A stretch of 64,000 bases of DNA from an uncultured Sphingomonadaceae bacterium (GTDB taxonomy: Bacteria; Pseudomonadota; Alphaproteobacteria; Sphingomonadales; Sphingomonadaceae), in the NCBI GenBank assembly GCA_947494305.1, contig CANLUL010000002.1, positions 239,727-303,726 of the forward strand. Reading direction: 5' to 3'. Under the pieces are notes generated by a model that saw only the letters and a program-made list of their open reading frames with translations, made no database searches and was not told the DNA's origin. Below, piece after piece: positions 34,145-42,999 of the stretch; the first letter of the stretch is position 1; each line of letters starts with the position of its first letter. Both the position numbers and the translations under genes were made by a program.

Positions 34145-36970
34145 CTAATTTTTCGAACCCGGCATTACCGTGCCTAAATTTTCTAGGCCATCCGTGTCTT
34201 CGGATACAGTAAATTCGAAGCTTTTATCAATCGTCCCATTTGGACCGTACGTTTCAACCAGATAACGGCGCGCCGGCAATAGGTTTGCGATAGCGAAGCG
34301 GCCAATGGAATTGGTGAAGAATGGAATTGGTTTCGGATCGTCACCTTCTTCCACATCCAGAAGCGTAACGCGCCCACCGATCAATGAAACCGGCTTATCG
34401 GGGCCAAGGACCAATGTACCCATGGCGGTAACAAATGCATCGGTCCCGATGCGCGCGGCATAACCACTTTTGTAACCAGGGTATACGCGGTAAATGCCGG
34501 AACCGATATCATATCCTGTTGGTGGATCTTCTACGTCATATTGTACAGACTGTGTGGAATAGGAGCCCAGGAAGTTATTAACCGCCGCGCCAAAAGCACC
34601 GCTTTTACTAATATAATTATTTTCAGCCAATGACTGTCCAGCGACAACGCTTCGCTTGCCTAGGTTCTCATGCGCAGATAGCAGCATGAAACTGTCGTTA
34701 ATTCGCCGGCCAATGCCGAATAGGCCATCTGCGAAAGCGAGTGTCGTACCGACCCGGGCCGTTGTAGCGTTCACTGCTCCGAAGTCTGAAAGACTCGGTC
34801 CAAAGCTTGCATGACTAACTGCTACGTCAAACCGGTTGGCCGAATAAGCCACAAAACCTTGGCCGCGGACATTGTTTCTTTCATGGGCAAGAACGGCACC
34901 AAAGCCAACGCTGTTCAGTTGATTGAGGCCGCTTTGTGTATAGGAAACTTCTTTTAGATCTTCGCGACTCTCGTATCTTGCCTCTGCCCGCCGTCGATAA
35001 TCTGGTTGAAATACCAGTCCGACATTAAAACTGAAACGATTTGCTGTCGATGAAAGCGACGCAACCCTTGCGTAATCAACTCCGGCCCGAAACGTCCATT
35101 TTCGATTCAAACGATAAAAGGCTGTGGTGCCAATTCGATAGCTGTCACGCTGCCCCGCCCCACGGCTTTTTAGATAAGAGGCCGTAGATGTTGTCAGAAA
35201 TTTGGTACTAAACTGGCGACTATATTGGGCCGAAAGTGAAAAGGATGATGTGTTGATAGCATCAAGATTATTTAGCGTCGCAAAATCTCGCGAAATATAA
35301 TCGCCGCGGATCACGAAGCTGTCCGTTAGCCCGCTACGATCAATGAAATGCTCATAACTACCACCAAGGGTAAAACCCTCTCCAGCGGTTTTTGAGTTAC
35401 TGGCACCCGCATCAAACAAAAGCCGCCCACCATTGCCAAGAACAAATTGCGTTTGACCTGTAAGCGTTTGTACGTCTTTGCTGGCCTGAAGGCCGACACC
35501 AATAGCTGGGCTGTCGATAAAGGCTTTGCGAAAAAAGCCACTAAAAGCAACGGGACCACGATAGTCGGGCGCACGACCAAACCTCTCGCTTGTTGGTCCA
35601 ATATAGGCGCCATATTCAAAGTCACCGGGATCGAGATCAATGGGGTCAAGATATTGCTGATAGGATAGGTTTTGGATAGCGCCACTATTGTCGGTAACCT
35701 GAATATCAATATCATTACTGCCGGCAATCAGTGGTAGTGAACTAAAGTCATAACGGCCCGGTTGCAGGCGAAGTTCACGATAAAGTGATCCATTGCGCAG
35801 AAAACGAACTGTTGAATCGCGCTGGATAATGAGTTGGCGGTTAGATTGCAGGATAGCTGTACGAAAGCTGTTAAATCGCCTTTTTTGTCGAACAACACCT
35901 ACACCGCCCATCGAGACAAACGATTGCTGGCCGCGAATCTCGGGATCTAGGTCGCCTAAAAACCAGCGACGGTAATCTTCGGGCTGATCATATACCAGGC
36001 GCGCGAAGTTGCGTGAAAATGTATATGAGTCGCCGTCGAAACCAAAAGTCTGGGCAAATTGGGCATCGCCTTCAAACACGACGGGGCCAACCCGCACGGC
36101 ACCGTCGATATTGACTGTTGGCGGATCTATTTGCGATCCTTCCCAGATATAGCTTCCGATCACACTGAGATTGAGAAAAGCAGACACGCCTGCTGGCTCA
36201 AGGGAAATTTCATTCTGATCGTCCCTGGGTGGCGCAAACAAATTTTCCGTAGCGCGCTGTTCGGGCGCAACCTCAACAACAACAACAGCCAGGCTGGCTG
36301 GATCATAAGTTAGTTCGACACCTGTTGTTTCCAGATCTTCCGGCCCGAAATATCCGGGCATTCCAATTTTTGCGGAAAGATCTGCACGGGCTGGCTCATT
36401 TAGCAGCGGTATCATGAGTTTTAAGAAGGTTTCAGATTCGATTTTGAAACGATCGTCTGCGGTTAGCCTTAGCGGCACATCCCCCAGAGTTCGATTTTGG
36501 AAGGTCAAAGGCACCGTCATATCAATATCACGGTCATATGGATTAATGTCCGGACGCCCATGTGCACCGATTGGATATTGTGGTTTTTCAGCGGGTGTCG
36601 GTCTAACCGGATCTGTAGATGGATTTTTTGGGCCCGGAAGCGGAATATTCACCGGAGGACTCGCCGGATTGGATTGCGGGTTGCCGGTATCACCCGAGCC
36701 AGCCGTGTTGGGCAACGGGATATTGACCTGTGATAACAGGTTGAACGGAAGGTTTAACCGCGGAGTCGATAAAGACTGGTCCGGAAGGGAAACACTCGAT
36801 GATCGCTGACCCTGATTAACAGGCAGCTTCGACGATATTGCCATCGCGGTTGAAATGGGTGTCGGCGCACGCCATTCGGTCGCCCAGCTAGGTATCGATA
36901 CCTGCGCTGAGGCGGCGCCTGGAAACAAAGCTACCGGAGCAATAGAATATAATAAGTATCTAGTTTTCAC
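34145..36970 (-). CDS. Outer membrane usher protein
   Basis: The 941-residue protein has a signal peptide and a Pro/Asn/Ser-rich region at about residues 70-150. An N-terminal periplasmic domain follows, then the usher beta-barrel and plug: RDSTVRFLRNGSLYREL, LQPGRYDFSSLPL and VTDNSGAIQNL are typical of the usher plug/strand region, where the growing fibre is presented. Strands such as SFSLSAQYSRQFSTKFL follow. The C-terminal domain has PFFTNSIGRFAIANLLPARRYLVE. It secretes and orders pilin subunits. The start is GTG and overlaps the chaperone stop. It is longer than a typical usher of about 800-850 residues. Confidence 0.85.
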   Translation of the reverse strand: MKTRYLLYSIAPVALFPGAASAQVSIPSWATEWRAPTPISTAMAISSKLPVNQGQRSSSVSLPDQSLSTPRLNLPFNLLSQVNIPLPNTAGSGDTGNPQSNPASPPVNIPLPGPKNPSTDPVRPTPAEKPQYPIGAHGRPDINPYDRDIDMTVPLTFQNRTLGDVPLRLTADDRFKIESETFLKLMIPLLNEPARADLSAKIGMPGYFGPEDLETTGVELTYDPASLAVVVVEVAPEQRATENLFAPPRDDQNEISLEPAGVSAFLNLSVIGSYIWEGSQIDPPTVNIDGAVRVGPVVFEGDAQFAQTFGFDGDSYTFSRNFARLVYDQPEDYRRWFLGDLDPEIRGQQSFVSMGGVGVVRQKRRFNSFRTAILQSNRQLIIQRDSTVRFLRNGSLYRELRLQPGRYDFSSLPLIAGSNDIDIQVTDNSGAIQNLSYQQYLDPIDLDPGDFEYGAYIGPTSERFGRAPDYRGPVAFSGFFRKAFIDSPAIGVGLQASKDVQTLTGQTQFVLGNGGRLLFDAGASNSKTAGEGFTLGGSYEHFIDRSGLTDSFVIRGDYISRDFATLNNLDAINTSSFSLSAQYSRQFSTKFLTTSTASYLKSRGAGQRDSYRIGTTAFYRLNRKWTFRAGVDYARVASLSSTANRFSFNVGLVFQPDYRRRAEARYESREDLKEVSYTQSGLNQLNSVGFGAVLAHERNNVRGQGFVAYSANRFDVAVSHASFGPSLSDFGAVNATTARVGTTLAFADGLFGIGRRINDSFMLLSAHENLGKRSVVAGQSLAENNYISKSGAFGAAVNNFLGSYSTQSVQYDVEDPPTGYDIGSGIYRVYPGYKSGYAARIGTDAFVTAMGTLVLGPDKPVSLIGGRVTLLDVEEGDDPKPIPFFTNSIGRFAIANLLPARRYLVETYGPNGTIDKSFEFTVSEDTDGLENLGTVMPGSKN

Positions 36971-37770
36971 TGTTTAAATGTCAGTTTGATCGGATCAGGG
37001 CCAAATCCGGAGACTGGAACGCGAAAAATACGCTCGCCTTTCGCCGGGACAAAGCCTGTACCAACCGCGCGGTTCAGATCTTCTGGCGAAAGGTCCACAC
37101 GCAAGAATTTACCATCGTTATCTTTACCTTCCAGCTGCCAGGAAAAATTTGACATCATGGCGTGGCGGCGCCCTTCATTGCGAAGCGTGATTTCAACCCC
37201 ATCCTGCATCGCTGGTTGCTCAACCGCACCTGGCGGAGAAGCGGGCTGGTAGAAGGCTTGCTTAACTGAACCCGCACTGACTTTTGGTTTAGCACCTGGC
37301 GGAGCTACAACAACCAGTGCCCGCATATTATATAGGATTTGAACCTGAGCGCCGACCTCTTCAGCACTTGAAGGCTCCAATGTAACAGGCAATTGTTCAA
37401 CCGATACATAATAGGCTTGCGAAACGTCCGGTTCTGGCGCTCCGAGCCATTGCAAACGGACGACTTGGCGACCACCTGCCGGTAACAGTCCTTGTGGCGG
37501 AAATATTAAAAATTCATCGTCAGCCGGGGTCTCGGTAATCGTTCCATCAGCTTTAATATCCATCCGGTAAACACGTGTTTCAAACGGAAGATTGCCGGGA
37601 TTGATGTTTTGCACTTCGATCCGGGCCGTCGCGCCGGAACCGCGGGATTCCATTTCGACCACCATAGGAGAAACGCGCATGGCATGTGCAGGAGCAGCAA
37701 ACAGCAAGAGAGCGGCCAGTAGTCCCAAGCGCAGACGCGTGCCATCTTTTAAGATGTTTAACCAGTTCAT
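36967..37770 (-). CDS. Periplasmic pilus chaperone (PapD-like)
   Basis: The 267-residue protein has a signal peptide (about residues 13-30) and the two-Ig-domain chaperone fold. RVSPMVVEMESRG opens domain 1, LIFPPQGLLPAGGRQVVRLQWLG is the conserved G1-strand neighbourhood with the subunit-binding region, and VSVEQLPV follows. Domain 2 contains VEITLRNEGRRHAMMS. It caps pilin subunits by donor-strand complementation in the periplasm. It overlaps the usher start by four bases. Confidence 0.85.
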   Translation of the reverse strand: MNWLNILKDGTRLRLGLLAALLLFAAPAHAMRVSPMVVEMESRGSGATARIEVQNINPGNLPFETRVYRMDIKADGTITETPADDEFLIFPPQGLLPAGGRQVVRLQWLGAPEPDVSQAYYVSVEQLPVTLEPSSAEEVGAQVQILYNMRALVVVAPPGAKPKVSAGSVKQAFYQPASPPGAVEQPAMQDGVEITLRNEGRRHAMMSNFSWQLEGKDNDGKFLRVDLSPEDLNRAVGTGFVPAKGERIFRVPVSGFGPDPIKLTFKQ

Positions 37771-37820
37771 AAATGTGCCCCAAGTATGCCGTTAACCATA
37801 AATTCGAAAATTCAAATGAA

Positions 37821-37846
37821 AAGGGGAAAGATCGCTCTTTCCCCTT
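37821..37846 (-). terminator. Strong hairpin between pilin and chaperone genes
   Basis: AAGGGGAAAGA (37821-37831) and TCTTTCCCCTT (37836-37846) make a perfect 11-bp stem with a four-base loop. On the minus strand it is followed by TTCATTTGAATTTT. It lies 20 bases after the major pilin stop and 51 bases before the chaperone start. It can act as a partial terminator or as a 3' stabiliser of the pilin mRNA, so that pilin is made in excess over the assembly proteins. Confidence 0.75.
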
Positions 37847-37865
37847 CTCTAAATATTTCAACGAC

Positions 37866-38672
37866 TTAGATCGCAGAAAGTGTTAACGTTGTGGTACCTG
37901 TATAGTCACCAGCAACGAGACCACGGCTGGTTACAGCCGGAGCAACGATGTCGATGTCCATACGTGAACGCCATGCACCTTGTGCCAGGCTGCCAGAAAG
38001 ATCACCGGTGCCAACATTCAGGGTTTGAGCGGTTCCGCTAACACCCGTTGATTGTGACGTAACACCAGTCCAGCTAGCAGTTACCTGGTAAGGGATGTTG
38101 TTCTGGAACTGATCGCTATCAAAACCGCTGGCGGTTTGGTTAACCAGGCCTAGATCGCTGTCTTTTTCAATTTCAACAGTGTTGTTGAAGTTACAACCAG
38201 CGGTCAGGGTTTCGATATTGGCTTCTGCAGCGCCGACCATTTCAAATGCCGCATTGACATTTTCATTGTCGCCGGTGCGTACACCGATCACACCAAAGTC
38301 GATATTGGTCGCATTGGCATTGTTACCCGCATAGAAAGAACAGTCTTTGTTCACTGTACCGGACAGGTTGAATGCAACGCTAACGGTTGGTGTGGCTGTT
38401 TCACTGTCTGCAGGTGCATCAGCTTCTGCAACGTAACGTGTGCCAAGGTTCAAAGTCTCAGCTGCAAAATCAGCTACTTCTTGGTCAGATGGGAAAGGAC
38501 CTAGGACGATGAAGCCTAAGTCAATAAAGTTGGGATCATTTGATGGGTTTTCAAACGTAACACCGCCACCCAATACACTTGCATAGTGACGTTCGCTGGT
38601 TTGTGCAGCAGCCGGTGCAGAAGCAGCGACAACAGCGATAGCGGCAACAGCGCCGCAAAGGATCTTTTTCAT
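37866..38672 (-). CDS. Major pilin subunit (chaperone-usher type)
   Basis: The 268-residue protein has a signal peptide cleaved after AAAQ (residue 24). The mature part is Ala/Asn/Thr/Gly-rich, acidic, and has two Cys (KDCSFYAG and AGCNFNNT). The last strand (GLVAGDYTGTTTLTLSAI) is shared with the 174-residue gene upstream. GGAAGTGAACT gives a good ribosome binding site. Its position before the hairpin and chaperone suggests the most abundant subunit. At 268 residues it is larger than usual pilins of 150-180. Confidence 0.75.
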   Translation of the reverse strand: MKKILCGAVAAIAVVAASAPAAAQTSERHYASVLGGGVTFENPSNDPNFIDLGFIVLGPFPSDQEVADFAAETLNLGTRYVAEADAPADSETATPTVSVAFNLSGTVNKDCSFYAGNNANATNIDFGVIGVRTGDNENVNAAFEMVGAAEANIETLTAGCNFNNTVEIEKDSDLGLVNQTASGFDSDQFQNNIPYQVTASWTGVTSQSTGVSGTAQTLNVGTGDLSGSLAQGAWRSRMDIDIVAPAVTSRGLVAGDYTGTTTLTLSAI

Positions 38673-38814
38673 AGTTCACTTCCTTTTATTTGATCGCACC
38701 CCCTGTTAACGGGATACAATCTGTAAATCGCATCGGATGGGTCGTAAGCCGGAGGAGCATCGATGCCTGCTCTTCTGGCGTAATTCAATTCGCGGAAGGA
38801 TCCGCAAATGAATA

Positions 38815-39339
38815 TCAGATTGGAGAGACGGTGATCGTAATCATCTCCGAATAATCGCCAGCCAAAAGGCCAGCTTCGCCCGAAGGCAAACCTAGTTCAA
38901 CGCCCAAGATCATGCCGTCTGTGGCAATGCCGCCATTGCTGGAAATGGTTCCGCCAGCCTGCAACTGCCGACTGGTAAAAGTCTGATTGACAATCTGGGT
39001 GGCCGGATGGCGGATAGGCATCTCAATCGATAACTCATAGGGGAGCTGGCCACCAAAAGGGCCCTGGCCATTGGGCATATCCGTGTGCGTCAAAGCGCCC
39101 CGTTCGCCGGTAATGGTCATCGTAAATGGTAAGTTGCATTCAAAGGCGACGGGCGTCTGGCGGTTGAGACCGCGGCGCTCCAGATTCCCAAAATCCATGT
39201 CGGCTATATTGCCCATGGCGCAATGGCCACTAATCTGACCTTGCACCGCAATGTCGAACGATCGTTCGTTAGCAATTTCATCTGCCAAAGCAGGTGATGC
39301 AAAAACCAATGACACAAATACTAAAAGCAGTGCCCGCAT
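38815..39339 (-). CDS. Pilin/spore-coat-U-like subunit
   Basis: The 174-residue secreted protein has a signal peptide cleaved after ALA (residue 19). Two Cys (GHCAMG and FECNLP), FDIAVQGQI, and a final strand GLLAGDYSEMITITVSPI match the SCPU-like pilin fold of archaic chaperone-usher systems. It is the first gene of the locus, 142 bases upstream of the major pilin, and probably encodes a minor subunit. A promoter should lie in 39340-39450, but none is obvious. Confidence 0.72.
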   Translation of the reverse strand: MRALLLVFVSLVFASPALADEIANERSFDIAVQGQISGHCAMGNIADMDFGNLERRGLNRQTPVAFECNLPFTMTITGERGALTHTDMPNGQGPFGGQLPYELSIEMPIRHPATQIVNQTFTSRQLQAGGTISSNGGIATDGMILGVELGLPSGEAGLLAGDYSEMITITVSPI

Positions 39340-39678
39340 GGTACCCCCATAACAACCGGGACCACTCTCGCAAGCGTGCCTCAGTTATATCCTAAATTTT
39401 ATGCGACCCCCGCACTCAAGAAGGCAGATGTTACAAGTTGAAAAACGTGTGACGTTGCTGTTCCTGAGGTAACCTTTTGTAAACCTTCGTTACTCGATGT
39501 CGAGTCCTAATGGCCGGTTAACCAATTGTAATTGGATGGAAAAAGGTATTTTTGGCAGTTTTTCCGCGAGTCGCATAACTATTCTTCAGGACGTAAAAAC
39601 ATGTAAATATAGTTAACAAAATCGGCCACAAAAGGATTCGATCCAGCGACTCGAAACGCAGCGGTACAATCGCCTTGA
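39340..39678. other. AT-rich intergenic region
   Basis: These 339 bases lie upstream of the pilus locus and of the AraC relic. No gene is supported. They probably contain the pilus promoter on the minus strand. Confidence 0.35.
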
Positions 39679-40076
39679 AAGCGCGCCATCGATTCGCAGA
39701 AATCGTCTGTTTTCGAAGAATCGGTTTCAAAGGAAACGAAGAGAGCAATGTCTCGATACGAAGATTCGCTTTTACATTTGGGAAAAAAGACTGCCGGGAA
39801 AGTCATCAATATCAACCCTGTGGCCAACGGCGAAACCTCTTTTGATGAAATAGCGCAGCGCTCGGCTGTTAATCCGCGAATATCGAGAATGCCTCTCTGT
39901 TAGGTTATGACGATCTCAATTCCTTTGTCGGTGCTTTTCGAAACTGGACAGGGACGTACCGTAAAAGCTTGAAGAGCGGAAAAAATGAAAAACTAACAAC
40001 ACTTTCCCAATGTCTGCTTTCAAGATGGAACGGATACCATCCAGCCATTGTCGCCGCTCTCTTTGGAGCTATATAG
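39679..40076 (+). pseudogene. Relic of an AraC-family regulator
   Basis: Two frames on the plus strand resemble the two helix-turn-helix parts of AraC regulators. Frame one (39679-39903) ends with ETSFDEIAQRSAVNPRISRMP, like the first HTH. The second frame (39873-40076) reads ENASLLGYDDLNSFVGAFRN then WTG, like the LGYxDxSxFxRAFRRWTG core of the second HTH. The middle is missing, the frame changes, and the final Pro of the motif is gone. A 51-codon ORF with a start at 39748 remains within it. It abuts the Rieske gene on the opposite strand. Confidence 0.5.
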
Positions 40077-41237
40077 CTAGACAGAGCCTGCCAGCTCGCC
40101 CGCAAGTGTTTCGTGGAATCGCCCAATCGCACTTTCAAATAAGCCAAATTCCAAGAAATCGTTGGCACCTGCTTTTAAACCACGTTGTGCGCCAAGGACC
40201 ACTTCTCGGTCCTCTATTGCACCCATTTTTGCAAATGCCTGGCCTTCCAAAATAGCATCCAATGCTTGTTTATCTGTTTCGTGATCAGCCAATAGAAACA
40301 TATGTTGGCGGGTCAGCTCCAATCCAAGTGGTTCCAAGACGACGACTTGCATACAATCTGGAAAAGTCGAAACCACAACATTGGGAAAGAGATGATAAAC
40401 AAAGGTTAGGCGCCCATTGGTTGACCAGGTTGATCGTGGTTTGTCCCGCAATCCTTCGATTACCTGATAGGGGAATGCTATGCGGTTGTTTTGTCCAAAC
40501 GATTCAACCACAGTTAGGTTGTCATATTGCACCGGGAAAAACGTGGTCTGGTGGGTTGAACGAATGTGGTAACCCTCCAAAGAGCTCTCGAGATGAAGCT
40601 TCCAATTTGCTTCAATTTCGAGCGCTTCCGATTTAATCACCCGGTGACCATCTGGAATGAGATCAGGAAGGTCCGTTTCCTCTCTGCGGTCTTTCGAGTC
40701 CGCGTTTTGCTTGACGAAAATAAGTCCATTCTTTTCTAAGCAATCGACTGCCACCAGACCGCGGCTCTCCTTATCCAATCCGGGGAATCCATCTTTATGA
40801 GGAACGCTGCGAAGCGATCCATCATTGCCATAGGACCAGCCATGATAAGGACATACAAACACGTTCGTACAGCCCCTACCGCTGGCCACCTGAACACCGC
40901 GATGGCGGCATGCATTGCGAAACCCTCTAATTTCGCCATCATTTCCCCTGACTACGATCAACGGAACGCCCGCCGCATCTCGCGCGATATAATCGCCTGA
41001 TTTTGGAAGAGCGACTGAAGGACAAAAGACAATCCATCGTTTGCGAAGCAGCGCCAACTCCGCATCGAACCGTTCTACAGATTGATAGTTCTCTGTCGGT
41101 TCTCGCCAGCTGGATTGACCAGTGTCGGTCGTTTTGTTGTCGATATGATCAAATATCCGGGAAACAACCGCTTCCTCTGACATTAATGGCGTCGCACCGC
41201 GATGTTCAGTAGATGTGAAAGAAGCCTTGGCTGCCAT
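40077..41237 (-). CDS. Rieske aromatic ring-hydroxylating oxygenase, alpha subunit
   Basis: The product has 386 residues from ATG 41237; a TTG lies 19 codons upstream. The Rieske 2Fe-2S centre is NACRHRG ... FVCPYHGWSYG at about residues 90-115 (CxH and CxxH). The catalytic domain has NWKLHLESSLEGYHIRSTHQTTF near residue 185, giving the His/His/Asp mononuclear iron environment. It hydroxylates an aromatic or quaternary amine substrate with a separate reductase, which is not encoded nearby. It is next to a decayed AraC regulator and just outside the island. Confidence 0.85.
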   Translation of the reverse strand: MAAKASFTSTEHRGATPLMSEEAVVSRIFDHIDNKTTDTGQSSWREPTENYQSVERFDAELALLRKRWIVFCPSVALPKSGDYIARDAAGVPLIVVRGNDGEIRGFRNACRHRGVQVASGRGCTNVFVCPYHGWSYGNDGSLRSVPHKDGFPGLDKESRGLVAVDCLEKNGLIFVKQNADSKDRREETDLPDLIPDGHRVIKSEALEIEANWKLHLESSLEGYHIRSTHQTTFFPVQYDNLTVVESFGQNNRIAFPYQVIEGLRDKPRSTWSTNGRLTFVYHLFPNVVVSTFPDCMQVVVLEPLGLELTRQHMFLLADHETDKQALDAILEGQAFAKMGAIEDREVVLGAQRGLKAGANDFLEFGLFESAIGRFHETLAGELAGSV

Positions 41238-41418
41238 ATTCGTTGCTTTCAGTGGTAATCTGCGTGCTAAAGAGATTTTGATAACGCAAGGCAACTTGGA
41301 TAGCTATTGTATGTTATATATGATCTCGCAGGCTGCCGATATTATCGGCACTGGCAATGGTGAACCGTTGGAGTTCAATTCTGCGAGATTCAGTCAATTT
41401 TAGCCTGACAAACAGCAA

Positions 41419-41435
41419 TGGTGGACAGGATAGGA
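41419..41435 (+). repeat. Left attachment-site copy (17 bp)
   Basis: TGGTGGACAGGATAGGA is identical to 49664-49680 and in the same orientation. It is the displaced 3' end of tRNA-Tyr left by integration. The match stops on both sides (A versus G before; CTATCC versus TTCGAA after). Confidence 0.82.
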
Positions 41436-41963
41436 CTATCCTCAGGCCACCCTAACATACTGATTATTAGGTAGTTTATATACGCGAAAGACTTGCGTGT
41501 ACTATACGCGTGTACTAAATAACGCAAGGACATTAGGCAGCACTCAACGATACAAAAATGACGTCGCCATACGAACGAACGGCAACGAACTATGACAGTC
41601 ATAGCGTGCTAATTCATTCAAGTTCTCTGGAAGTTTTGCAGTGGTCTTCGAACAGGTAAATGGTGCGAGAAGAGGACTCGAATTAGAGTACCAAGAAACC
41701 CCGGAAAACGTGGCTTTCAACGAGTGTGGTTGCCGCGTTTGTGGAAGCCTTTTGTAGCAAACCAGAACACCTTTGGCAATGTGGGTCCTCTTAGGGACTC
41801 GAACCATCGCGCATATAAAAAGTAGGATGCCCCCAATAAGGCCCCCACACTCGGCTGGCACATGCCGCCATATTCGCGCGATCCATATATTCAAACCAAC
41901 CCATTATCTGCGTTAATCACAAAAGTCATAGACAGGCTCCAACCGCCAACGTAGCACTAGCTA
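41436..41963. other. Left arm of the island without a clear gene
   Basis: These 528 bases carry only low-quality frames. A 116-codon minus-strand frame (41544-41894) has no recognisable domain, and its composition looks non-coding. Two stretches contain TTCGAGTC-like words on the minus strand, but no tRNA folds from them. Confidence 0.4.
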
Positions 41964-42983
41964 ATGCCCGTAATTTGCGAAACTCCAAATGAACTATTCT
42001 ACGAAACAGTCTTCACACTGGAAAGGGACTTTGAACGATTGGTAGTGGAATTTGCGGACGCCATTTTCGGACCGGACACAATATATATAGACATAAAAAA
42101 GCGCGTCAAAGGTCACGACATTATCTCAATTCCCGACGCTTATTTAATTGATATGGCAAACCCCGAAAAACCAACGCTCTTCGTAGTGGAGAACGAAATC
42201 TCCAGCCATGATCCGTTCAAGCATATCGGCATTCAGATGTTGCGCTTTGTTACGAGCTTTGATGGGGCCAAAAAGACCGTTCGCGATTTCCTGATGGATG
42301 CAATCGCCAAAGACAAAGAATCCTTGAAGAGGCTCCATCGGGGTTGTGATGCCTCCTCTATGAGGAATATAGACAACTATCTAGATGAAGCCATTTACCG
42401 CCCATTCCAGGGCCTAGTGGTGATTGACCATGCCAAGCCCGAGTTGCACAACGTCCTACAGCGCATAAATGCCAACATCTCTGTTCTTGAGTTTAATGCC
42501 TACGAATCCGACAATGGAAAAGCACTATTCCAATTTGATACGCTCTACGACGAGCTGGAAAACAATATAGTGCAATTGCCAAAAAACAAAGACCAAGAGA
42601 CAGCAGATAGAAGGAAGCGAAAAGAAAGACGCGCTCTTGCCGATACGATTATCGTCCCCGCGCAAGCAGATGGATTTCAGAGCACCTTTATCGGCGAAAA
42701 CTGCTGGTATGCCATCCGTATAGGCGCGGCAATGAAGGACCGCATAAAATATATAGCAGCCTATCAAATTCGTCCGATCAGCGCGGTTACTCACATTGCA
42801 GAGGTGAAGGACATTATTCCCTATAAGGATACTGGGAAATATATGGTTGTTTTCAAAGAACCTGCTCAACAGTTGGAAAAGCCAATTGGGATCAAAGAGC
42901 CAAACAAGTCGCCACAGTCCCCAGTTTATGCGCTTAGAGAAGAACTTCTGAACTCAGATACACTAGACGATGCATTATCCTGA
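41964..42983 (+). CDS. Predicted PD-(D/E)XK nuclease with C-terminal reader-like domain
   Basis: The 339-residue protein has IPDAYLID (Asp60-61 region) followed after about 17 residues by LFVVENEIS, a PD...E-x-E pattern of the PD-(D/E)XK nuclease fold (E-x-E as in BamHI). HDPFKHIGIQMLRF comes next. A charged linker (RRKRKERRA, about residue 218) leads to a second domain with NCWYAIRIG, KIKYIA-like RIKYIAAYQI, ISAVTHIAEV and KYMVVFKEPA. This resembles PUA/EVE-type or ASCH-like readers that could recognise modified DNA. It is convergent with the restriction-modification gene. A role in restriction is inferred from fold and context. Confidence 0.55.
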   Translation: MPVICETPNELFYETVFTLERDFERLVVEFADAIFGPDTIYIDIKKRVKGHDIISIPDAYLIDMANPEKPTLFVVENEISSHDPFKHIGIQMLRFVTSFDGAKKTVRDFLMDAIAKDKESLKRLHRGCDASSMRNIDNYLDEAIYRPFQGLVVIDHAKPELHNVLQRINANISVLEFNAYESDNGKALFQFDTLYDELENNIVQLPKNKDQETADRRKRKERRALADTIIVPAQADGFQSTFIGENCWYAIRIGAAMKDRIKYIAAYQIRPISAVTHIAEVKDIIPYKDTGKYMVVFKEPAQQLEKPIGIKEPNKSPQSPVYALREELLNSDTLDDALS

Positions 42984-42999
42984 AACTGGGCAGGGAAAA

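Noticed and set aside
41661..41805. Two TTCGAGTC-containing stretches on the minus strand that look like tRNA T-arms, one followed by CACCA.
   Set aside because: The flanking bases do not form the five-pair T-stem, and no D-arm or anticodon arm is found. They may be old attachment debris but cannot be supported.
41544..41894. A 116-codon minus-strand frame in the island left arm.
   Set aside because: No ribosome binding site, no recognisable domain and irregular composition.
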